Assembly: GCA_030601965.1 (NCBI GenBank)
Contig: JAUWAR010000063.1
Coordinates: forward strand, 1-7,554
Origin: a bacterium
GTDB taxonomy: Bacteria; Hydrothermota; UBA3073; JACQXS01; JAUWAR01
Direction of reading: 5' to 3'
DNA: 7,554 nt
A program made the position numbers and the translations under genes. The notes beneath the pieces were generated by a model. The model was not told where the DNA came from, did not search any database, and saw nothing but the letters and a program-made list of their open reading frames with translations. Of this stretch, positions 1 to 5,983 are shown piece after piece. Numbering within the stretch: the stretch's first letter is position 1; every line of letters starts with the position of its first letter.

Positions 1-205
1 CATAAGTGCGTTTTTTCTGAGCATCTGCAAGGACTTCATAAGCCTCGGATAATTCCTTAAATTTCTCTTCTGCTTCTTTCTTATTATCAGGATTCATATC
101 GGGGTGGTGTTTTCTTGCGAGTTTTCTATAGGCTTTTTTTATTTCCTCTTCAGGGGCATCTCTTGAGACACCTAAAATCTCGTAATAATCTCTTTTATCA
201 GGCAT
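1..205 (-). CDS. dnaJ: DnaJ co-chaperone, N-terminal J domain (partial, runs off the left edge)
   Basis: Only the first 68 codons are present; the remainder lies beyond position 1. The translation is a textbook J domain: MPDKRDYYEILGVSRDA opens helix I, helix II is IKKAYRKLARK, the HPD tripeptide that triggers DnaK ATP hydrolysis is at residues 34-36, and helix III is EEKFKELSEAYEVLAD. DnaJ delivers unfolded clients to DnaK in the cytoplasm and stimulates its ATPase. The ATG is 3 nt after the dnaK stop, and a GGAG-type ribosome binding site lies within the last dnaK codons, so the gene is surely cotranscribed and probably translationally coupled. The Gly/Phe, zinc-finger and C-terminal domains cannot be seen. 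A short J-domain protein such as CbpA is therefore possible, but position directly behind dnaK favours DnaJ. Confidence 0.95.
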   Translation of the reverse strand, partial: MPDKRDYYEILGVSRDAPEEEIKKAYRKLARKHHPDMNPDNKKEAEEKFKELSEAYEVLADAQKKRTY

Positions 206-208
206 ATC

Positions 209-2200
209 TTACTTCTCCTTCTTCTTTTTCTCCTCCTCATCATCCATTACCTCATATTCTGCCTCTACAGCCTCCTCTTCCTCTTTCTTCTTTTCCTTTT
301 TCTCTTCTTTTCCGGCTCCGGCGGGCTTTTCTTCTGGCTTGGCACCTGCTTCTGCTCCAGGAGGCGGACCTGCTTTCTTATACATCTCCTCTGCAAGTTT
401 GTACGATGCCTTCTGTAACTTGTCCATCTTCTCCTTTATCTCATCTATGTTGTCTGTTTCCATTGCTTTCTTTAATGCCTCTTTTGCCGTTTCTATGTTC
501 TTCTTGTCAGTATCAGATACCTTGTCACCAAAGTCTTTTAGAGATTTCTCTATAGAGAAGATAAGTGTATCAGCCTGATTTCTTGTATCAATGACTTCTT
601 TTTTTTTCCTGTCTTCTGCTGCATGCTCTTCTCCCTCTTTCACCATCTTGTCAACTTCTTCTTTAGAGAGTCCAGAACTTGAAGTAATCTTTATGGATTG
701 CTCTTTATTAGTAGCCCTGTCCTTTGCAGAGACATGTAATATTCCATTTGCATCTATATCAAAGGCGACTTCTACTTGAGGAACTCCCCTTGGTGCAGGA
801 GGGATACCCATTAAATCAAATCTACCAAGTGTTCTATTATCTCCAGCCACGGGTCTTTCTCCCTGAAGTACGTGAACTGTTACAGCGGTTTGATTGTCTG
901 CCGCAGTTGTAAATGTATTCATCTTTCTTGTAGGGATAGTCGTATTCCTGTCAATCATAGCAGTCATCACACCACCAAGAGTCTCTATACCAAGTGTGAG
1001 TGGGGTAACATCCAGAAGAAGAATGTCCGTTTTCTTATCCTTACCTCCTGGGGCAAGCACATCAGCCTGGATTGCGGCACCAACAGCCACAACCTCGTCA
1101 GGATTTATCCCCTTGTGTGGCTCTTTACCAAATAGGTCTTTCACAATTTGTTGAACCTTTGGCATCCTTGTCATACCTCCCACAAGAACTATCTGGTCTA
1201 TATCTTTTGGAGTAAGTTTTGCATCTTCCAATGCCTGTTTACAAGGTTCTATTGTCCTATCCACAAGGTCTTCAACCAAAGACTCCAGTTTTGCCCTTGT
1301 GAGTTTGGTATCAAGATGTTTTGGTCCTGAACTATCCGCTGTTATAAATGGCAAGTTTATACTTGTCTCCAGAGTGGTAGAGAGTTCGCATTTTGCCTTT
1401 TCTGCGGCATCTCTTAATCTCTGGACAGCAGACTTATCCTTTTTTAAATCTATACCATTTTCTTTATGAAATTCCTCTGCCAGAGAGTCCACTATTCTCT
1501 GGTCAAAGTTATCACCACCAAGATGTGTATCGCCATTAGTTGCATGCACTTCAATCATTGGAGGGTCAAGACTCATATCTATCTCTATTATTGAGATATC
1601 AAAAGTCCCTCCTCCAAGGTCAAAAATAGCAACTTTTTCATTTTTCTTTGAACCCAGTCCATAAGCCAAAGAAGCCGCTGTAGGTTCATTGATAATTCTT
1701 AAAACCTCAAGTCCAGCAATTTTACCTGCATCTTTTGTTGCCTGGCGCTGAGAATCATTAAAATATGCAGGAATAGTAATTACTGCTTTGTCTATTTTCT
1801 CTCCAAGATAACTCTCGGCCGCTTTTTTCAAATATTGTAATATCATTGCTGAAACTTCAGGAGGAGAATATTGTTTGCCTGCCATTACTACCCTTGCATC
1901 TTGATGAGGACCCTCAACCACTTTAAATGGGACAAGTTTCATCTCCTCAGTTACTTCAGAATATCTTCTACCCATAAATCTTTTAATAGAATATACGGTA
2001 TTTTCTGGATTTGTAACCTGTTGCCTTTTGGCAAGGACACCAGCGAGTCTCTCTCCACTGGATGTATATGCAACCACTGATGGAGTAGTTCTACCTCCAT
2101 CAGGATTTGGAATCACTGTGCGCTCTGTGCCTTCCATAATAGCAACACAGGAGTTAGTTGTTCCAAGGTCAATTCCTATGACCTTCTCTTTTTCCGCCAT
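209..2200 (-). CDS. dnaK: Molecular chaperone DnaK (Hsp70)
   Basis: Cytoplasmic ATP-dependent foldase, 663 aa. The ATPase domain shows the phosphate-1 loop GIDLGTTNS near residues 9-17, then IINEPTAASLAYGL, the phosphate-2 motif FDLGGGTFD and the adenosine-site VGGMTRMP. The hydrophobic interdomain linker ILLLDVTP (D at 397) is followed by the beta substrate-binding domain and the helical lid. The segment between MGRR and SPPEVSAMIL is long, as in diderm DnaKs; the Bacillus protein lacks this stretch. At about 25 residues over the common 638, the excess is in the C-terminal tail: after GPPPG (611-615) comes a very Lys/Glu-rich stretch, and residues follow the normal EVMDD-type end. The ATG is fixed by a strong AAGGAGGAGGT ribosome binding site 4 nt upstream that lies inside the end of grpE. 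The order grpE-dnaK-dnaJ is classical. Confidence 0.98.
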   Translation of the reverse strand: MAEKEKVIGIDLGTTNSCVAIMEGTERTVIPNPDGGRTTPSVVAYTSSGERLAGVLAKRQQVTNPENTVYSIKRFMGRRYSEVTEEMKLVPFKVVEGPHQDARVVMAGKQYSPPEVSAMILQYLKKAAESYLGEKIDKAVITIPAYFNDSQRQATKDAGKIAGLEVLRIINEPTAASLAYGLGSKKNEKVAIFDLGGGTFDISIIEIDMSLDPPMIEVHATNGDTHLGGDNFDQRIVDSLAEEFHKENGIDLKKDKSAVQRLRDAAEKAKCELSTTLETSINLPFITADSSGPKHLDTKLTRAKLESLVEDLVDRTIEPCKQALEDAKLTPKDIDQIVLVGGMTRMPKVQQIVKDLFGKEPHKGINPDEVVAVGAAIQADVLAPGGKDKKTDILLLDVTPLTLGIETLGGVMTAMIDRNTTIPTRKMNTFTTAADNQTAVTVHVLQGERPVAGDNRTLGRFDLMGIPPAPRGVPQVEVAFDIDANGILHVSAKDRATNKEQSIKITSSSGLSKEEVDKMVKEGEEHAAEDRKKKEVIDTRNQADTLIFSIEKSLKDFGDKVSDTDKKNIETAKEALKKAMETDNIDEIKEKMDKLQKASYKLAEEMYKKAGPPPGAEAGAKPEEKPAGAGKEEKKEKKKEEEEAVEAEYEVMDDEEEKKKKEK

Positions 2201-2702
2201 TTTTACCTCCTCCTTTTGATACTACGACCTTTGCAGGTCTGATGATTTTGTCCTTTAACATATACCCTTTTTCAATTACCAGGTGAACCTGTTGCTCTAT
2301 AATAATATCTGGAGAATGCTTCTTGGATTCAATAACCTGAACTGCTTCATGTCTTGAAGGGTCAAATTTTTCACCAACTGCATCAAAGGACTTAAGACCT
2401 TCCTTCTCTAACACCTCTTTAAAATTTCTGTATATCATCTCAATACCTTTATAAAAATCCTTATATTTCTTGGGAACAGAGTCGCTAATTGTATTTAACC
2501 CTCTATCAAAATTGTCTAAAATAGGAAGGAGTTCAAGTAAAACTCTTTCATTTGCATAACTAAAGATTTCTTCTTGCTCTTTTCTGACCCTTTTTTTATA
2601 ATTTTCAAGTTCAGCAAGGGCTCTTAAATACTTATCCTTATACTCATCTGTCTCTTTTTTAGCCTTTGAGAGTTCCTGTTTAAGGGTGAGTTTTTTTGCC
2701 AT
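2169..2702 (-). CDS. grpE: Nucleotide exchange factor GrpE
   Basis: GrpE releases ADP from DnaK and works as a homodimer. From the ATG chosen here the protein has 177 aa. It has a charged coiled-coil N-terminus (about residues 1-50, including RALAELENYKKR), the four-helix segment LLPILDNFDRGL (about 58-69), FDPSRHEAV (113-121) and the beta-domain signature GYMLKDKIIRPAKVVVS (146-162). A longer reading from a TTG at 2732 would add MHLINAFFIF. I prefer the ATG at 2702 because that extension is hydrophobic, unlike GrpE N-termini, and may lie upstream of the transcription start. No clear Shine-Dalgarno sequence precedes either start. The gene runs 32 nt into dnaK, so the last residues after VVVSKG are a by-product of the overlap and are not conserved GrpE sequence. 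Confidence 0.96.
   Translation of the reverse strand: MAKKLTLKQELSKAKKETDEYKDKYLRALAELENYKKRVRKEQEEIFSYANERVLLELLPILDNFDRGLNTISDSVPKKYKDFYKGIEMIYRNFKEVLEKEGLKSFDAVGEKFDPSRHEAVQVIESKKHSPDIIIEQQVHLVIEKGYMLKDKIIRPAKVVVSKGGGKNGGKREGHRN
2205..2215 (-). promoter_or_regulatory. Strong dnaK ribosome binding site embedded in the grpE coding sequence
   Basis: On the minus strand this reads AAGGAGGAGGT, a near-perfect anti-16S match, and ends 4 nt before the dnaK ATG. It is simultaneously read as Lys-Gly-Gly-Gly codons at the end of grpE. It is much stronger than any site upstream of grpE, which suits a product made in excess over its exchange factor. Confidence 0.85.
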
Positions 2703-2721
2703 AAAAATAAAAAATGCATTG

Positions 2722-2752
2722 ATTAGATGCAAAATTTTGAAAAATGGTTCAA
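2722..2752 (-). promoter_or_regulatory. Candidate sigma-70-type promoter for grpE-dnaK-dnaJ
   Basis: On the minus strand TTGAAC (plus positions 2747-2752) could be a -35 box and TCTAAT (2722-2727) a -10 box. The 19-nt spacer is longer than the optimal 17, so the call is weak. Transcription would start near 2715, giving an AT-rich leader of about 12-13 nt with no Shine-Dalgarno sequence before the ATG at 2702. No CIRCE element (HrcA operator) is present in the 131-bp intergenic region. An alternative heat-shock sigma factor could use other boxes that I would not recognise. Confidence 0.35.
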
Positions 2753-2754
2753 AA
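2735..2754. repeat. Perfect 7-bp inverted repeat, candidate operator
   Basis: TTTTGAA (2735-2741) and TTCAAAA (2748-2754) are exact reverse complements separated by 6 nt (AAATGG). The element overlaps the proposed grpE -35 box and lies about 27 bp upstream of the -35 box of the divergent operon. The surrounding AT-richness makes chance occurrence fairly likely, so this is a candidate only. Confidence 0.3.
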
Positions 2755-2780
2755 AAAATAGTGAAAAATTAAAAAAATTC

Positions 2781-2809
2781 TTGACTCATCGGAAAAATTA
2801 TTTTACCAT
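2781..2809 (+). promoter_or_regulatory. Sigma-70-type promoter of the HdrA/Nuo redox operon
   Basis: TTGACT (2781-2786, 5 of 6 matches to TTGACA) is followed after exactly 17 nt by TACCAT (2804-2809, 4 of 6 matches to TATAAT). The predicted start is around 2816, giving a leader of under 20 nt that contains just the ribosome binding site. This is the best promoter match in the intergenic region, and it points only into the redox operon. Confidence 0.65.
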
Positions 2810-2820
2810 TTCATCTTCCA

Positions 2821-2826
2821 TAGGAG
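2821..2826 (+). promoter_or_regulatory. Ribosome binding site of the HdrA-NuoE gene
   Basis: TAGGAG lies 7 nt before the ATG at 2834. It fixes that start, which also gives the expected HdrA N-terminus (MKRIGVFICHCG). Confidence 0.75.
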
Positions 2827-2833
2827 TATCCTT

Positions 2834-4126
2834 ATGAAAAGAATAGGTGTTTTTATCTGTCATTGTGGTATTAACATTGCCGCAACAGTTGATGTCAATA
2901 AGGTGCGGGATGAAATTAGTAAATATCCTGGTGTGGTTCATTGTGAAGATTATAAATATATGTGCTCAGAGCCAGGACAGTTAATGGTAAAGAATGCAGT
3001 CAAGGAAAAGGGTCTTGAAGGAACAATAGTGGCTGCCTGTTCACCAACACTCCATGAGACTACCTTCCGAAGGACTGTGAAGACTGTAGGTCTGAATCCT
3101 TATTTGTTTGAAAGTGCGAATATCAGAGAGCAATGTAGCTGGGTTCATTCGGATAAAGAAAAAGCAACAGCAAAGGCAATAAAAATCATACAAGGAATGA
3201 TAGAAAAAGTTCATCTCAATGAACCACTTGTTCCTGTTGAAGTAGGAGTAACTCGTCGGGCACTTGTAATTGGTGGTGGAATTGCTGGAATGCAAACAGC
3301 ACTGGATATTGCAAATGGTGGACATGAAGTACTCTTGGTTGAAAAAGACCCTTCTATTGGTGGACATATGGCTCAACTCTCTGAAACTTTTCCTACACTT
3401 GACTGTTCACAGTGTATTATGACCCCGAAAATGGTAGAGGTGGGTCAGCACGAAAAGATAAAACTACTCACTTATTCGGAAATAGAGGAAGTATCAGGCT
3501 ATGTGGGGAACTTTAAGGTTAAAATAAAGAAAAAACCTCGCTACATAGATTTTGACAAATGCACTGGCTGTGGCGAATGCATGAATGCCTGCCCTGTCCG
3601 AAATGAACCCCAACTTCAACCTATCCCGGCCTATAGTAAGGAAATAGAACCTAAAAAACTACAACTGTTAGACAACATTATATCAAGATATAGTTCAGCC
3701 AATCCAGGTTCTCCCGGAAAAGAGATGCTGATACAAATTCTTCAGGATGTTAATCTTAGGTATAATTATTTACCTGATTATGCACTTAAATATGTTTCAG
3801 AAAGGTTAAAAGTCTCATTATCATTAGTTTATCATGTAGCAACTTTTTATACTGCATTTAGTTTAACGCCGAGAGGGAAACATTTTATAAGAGTGTGTAT
3901 GGGCACTGCTTGTTATGCTCGTGGTGCCCCAAGAATCCTGGAAGAGTTTGAAAGACAGCTTGAGATACATCCAGGAGAAACAACACCTGACCTCCAGTTT
4001 ACTTTAGAGACAGTTAACTGTCTTGGCTGTTGTGCCCTTGGTCCTGTGGTGACGGTTGACCAAGATTATCATTCAGTGACTACATCTAAAGTAGGCTCGT
4101 TACTTAAAAAATATAGAAATGCCTAA
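2834..4126 (+). CDS. HdrA N-terminal half fused to NuoE-type [2Fe-2S] subunit
   Basis: Fusion of 430 aa. Residues 1-255 are the first part of HdrA. The N-terminal iron-sulfur domain has Cys 9, 11, 37, 44, 69 and 101 in conserved settings (ICHCG, YMCSEPGQ, AACSPTLHE, NIREQCSW). The FAD Rossmann loop GGGIAG is at 147-152, followed by the GGHMAQLSETFPTLDCSQC signature. The first cluster motif of the inserted ferredoxin domain is C243-x2-C246-x2-C249-x3-C253-P. At the point where HdrA should continue, a linker of about 17 residues leads into a complete NuoE/HydC-like thioredoxin-fold domain (about 273-430), with [2Fe-2S] ligands C355, C360, C396 and C400. The second half of HdrA is missing here and occurs in the gene at 5984. 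NuoE normally passes electrons next to the NuoF FMN site, and NuoF is encoded next with an 8-nt overlap. The reading frame is continuous with no sign of decay. The exact reaction and electron partner are inferred. Confidence 0.93.
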   Translation: MKRIGVFICHCGINIAATVDVNKVRDEISKYPGVVHCEDYKYMCSEPGQLMVKNAVKEKGLEGTIVAACSPTLHETTFRRTVKTVGLNPYLFESANIREQCSWVHSDKEKATAKAIKIIQGMIEKVHLNEPLVPVEVGVTRRALVIGGGIAGMQTALDIANGGHEVLLVEKDPSIGGHMAQLSETFPTLDCSQCIMTPKMVEVGQHEKIKLLTYSEIEEVSGYVGNFKVKIKKKPRYIDFDKCTGCGECMNACPVRNEPQLQPIPAYSKEIEPKKLQLLDNIISRYSSANPGSPGKEMLIQILQDVNLRYNYLPDYALKYVSERLKVSLSLVYHVATFYTAFSLTPRGKHFIRVCMGTACYARGAPRILEEFERQLEIHPGETTPDLQFTLETVNCLGCCALGPVVTVDQDYHSVTTSKVGSLLKKYRNA

Positions 4127-5972
4127 GATTAAAAATATAAAGGATTTAGAAAAACTGAGGAAGGAGATACTTACTAAAAGGGACCCGAATAAACCTTGCA
4201 TAATTATTTCCAGTGGTACATGTGGCCGTGCCAGGGGTTCAGAGCCAGTTATTAGTTCGGTAAAAGAGGAAATAAAAAAACAGGGATTAACTGATAAGGT
4301 TGATGTCAGAGTGACAGGTTGTTTAGGGTTCTGTGAACAAGAACCTATCATAATAATTCATCCTGAGTGTATCTTTTACCCCAATGTAAATCCCAAGAAC
4401 GTGACTAAAGTCATAAGTGAGACAGTTGTTAAGGGAAAAATATTAAATGAATTACTTTATGTTGACCCTGTAAGTGGTAAAAAGATAACCTACGAGCACG
4501 ATATCCCTTTTTATAAAAAACAACTCCCTATTGTTTTTGGTAATAATAGTAAGATTGACCCCACCTCAATTGAAGATTATATAGCAATTGGAGGTTATTC
4601 TGCCCTTGCTAAAGTGCTTTCAAGTATGAAGTCGGATGAGATAATTGAGACTATAAAAAAATCTGGTCTCAGGGGTCGAGGTGGAGGTGGTTTCCCAACA
4701 GGTGTTAAATGGGAGTCCTGTCGTAAGGCTGAAGGAGATGTTAGATATGTTATATGCAATGCTGATGAAGGTGACCCTGGTGCCTATATGGATAGGTCGG
4801 TCTTGGAAGGCAACCCTCATTCTGTATTAGAAGGAATGATAATAGGTGCGTATGCAATTGGTTCAAATGAAGGCTATATTTATGTTCGCCAGGAGTATCC
4901 ATTAGCTGTAAAGCATTTTAGCATCGCTCTAAAAAAGGCTTGTGAATATGGTCTTTTAGGAAAAAATATACTGGGCTCTAAGTTTAATTTTGATGTTAAA
5001 GTAAACCGAGGCGGTGGCGCCTTCGTTTGTGGTGAATCAACCGCTCTTATGACATCAATTGAGGGCAGAGTCGGAGAACCAAGAGCAAAACATGTTCATA
5101 CTGTTGAAAAGGGATTATGGGAAAAGCCCAGCAATCTTAATAATGTAGAGACATGGGCGAATGTTCCTCTCATAATTAACAAAGGTTGGGAATGGTATTC
5201 TAAGATTGGAACGGAAAAGAGTAAAGGCACGAAGATATTTTCACTCGTCGGTAAAGTGAATAATACTGGGTTAGTAGAAATACCAATGGGAATGACTCTG
5301 CGAGAAATAATATATGATATAGGAGGAGGTATAAAGGGAGGTAGACTTTTCAAGGGGGTTCAAACCGGAGGTCCATCTGGTGGTATAATACCAGAAAGTC
5401 TGATTGATTTACCTGTTGATTTTGAACGTCTTACAGAAGTAGGTTCAATGATGGGCTCAGGTGGTATGATAGTGATGGATGAAGATAATTGTATGGTTGA
5501 CATTGCCAAGTATTTTGTCAATTTTCTCAAGGATGAGTCCTGTGGAAAATGTACCCCCTGTCGTGAAGGACTTATCCAGATGTTCGAAGTCCTTAATGAT
5601 ATAACGGAAGGTAAAGGTAAAGAGGGTGATATTGAAAAACTTAAAGAACTCAGTTGGGTTATGAGTGAAACTGCTCTATGTGCACTTGGAACTACTGCCG
5701 CAAATCCTGTATTATCTACACTCAAATATTTCAGGGATGAATACGAAACTCATATAAAAGACAAAAAATGTCCTGCCAGGGTTTGCAAAGCGCTAATTAC
5801 CTATAGAATAGATCCTGATAAATGTACTGGTTGTGGGTTATGTTTAAAACAATGCCCTCAGGATGCTGTCTCAGGTGAGTTGAAGAAACCTCATCAAATA
5901 GATGAATCCAAATGTATCAAATGTGGTATCTGTTATGATGCCTGTAAGTTTGATGCAGTAGTTGTGGAATAA
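4119..5972 (+). CDS. nuoF: NADH-binding flavoprotein, HydB/HndC-type NuoF
   Basis: At 617 aa this is much longer than respiratory NuoF (about 445) and matches the NADH subunit of bifurcating hydrogenases. Domains in order: an N-terminal thioredoxin-like [2Fe-2S] domain (about 1-115; Cys 27, 35, 68, 72, motifs GTCGRARG and GCLGFC); the FMN/NADH domain with GLRGRGGGGFPTG from 183, CNADEGDPGAYMDR, and GGGAFVCGESTAL from 298; an SLBB region from about 374; the N3-type [4Fe-4S] motif C475-x2-C478-x2-C481 plus C521; and a C-terminal 2[4Fe-4S] ferredoxin (C569/572/575/579 and C599/602/605/609). It should oxidise or reduce NAD(H) at FMN and exchange electrons with NuoE and ferredoxin-like domains. 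The ATG sits in the 8-nt overlap with the preceding gene and has no clear ribosome binding site, suggesting coupled translation. Function in a bifurcating complex is inferred from architecture and neighbours. Confidence 0.95.
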   Translation: MPKIKNIKDLEKLRKEILTKRDPNKPCIIISSGTCGRARGSEPVISSVKEEIKKQGLTDKVDVRVTGCLGFCEQEPIIIIHPECIFYPNVNPKNVTKVISETVVKGKILNELLYVDPVSGKKITYEHDIPFYKKQLPIVFGNNSKIDPTSIEDYIAIGGYSALAKVLSSMKSDEIIETIKKSGLRGRGGGGFPTGVKWESCRKAEGDVRYVICNADEGDPGAYMDRSVLEGNPHSVLEGMIIGAYAIGSNEGYIYVRQEYPLAVKHFSIALKKACEYGLLGKNILGSKFNFDVKVNRGGGAFVCGESTALMTSIEGRVGEPRAKHVHTVEKGLWEKPSNLNNVETWANVPLIINKGWEWYSKIGTEKSKGTKIFSLVGKVNNTGLVEIPMGMTLREIIYDIGGGIKGGRLFKGVQTGGPSGGIIPESLIDLPVDFERLTEVGSMMGSGGMIVMDEDNCMVDIAKYFVNFLKDESCGKCTPCREGLIQMFEVLNDITEGKGKEGDIEKLKELSWVMSETALCALGTTAANPVLSTLKYFRDEYETHIKDKKCPARVCKALITYRIDPDKCTGCGLCLKQCPQDAVSGELKKPHQIDESKCIKCGICYDACKFDAVVVE

Positions 5973-5983
5973 ATGGGGAAAAA

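Noticed and set aside
115..2219. Plus-strand open frames opposite dnaK (for example 115-555, 339-578, 894-1154)
   Set aside because: They are antisense shadows of a strongly conserved gene, with low-complexity Ser/Leu/Pro translations and no recognisable domains.
2703..2732. TTG start for grpE at 2732, adding MHLINAFFIF
   Set aside because: The extension is hydrophobic and unlike GrpE, has no ribosome binding site, and may lie upstream of the transcription start. The ATG at 2702 begins the expected charged helix.
2703..2833. CIRCE operator for HrcA control of the chaperone operon
   Set aside because: No TTAGCACTC-N9-GAGTGCTAA or close variant is present between grpE and the redox operon.
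2834..4126. Gene 1 as a decayed hdrA pseudogene or assembly chimera
   Set aside because: The frame is continuous, all cluster cysteines of both domains are kept, the missing HdrA half is two genes downstream in the same orientation, and the genes overlap as in a working operon. Read-level checking of the junction is still not possible here.
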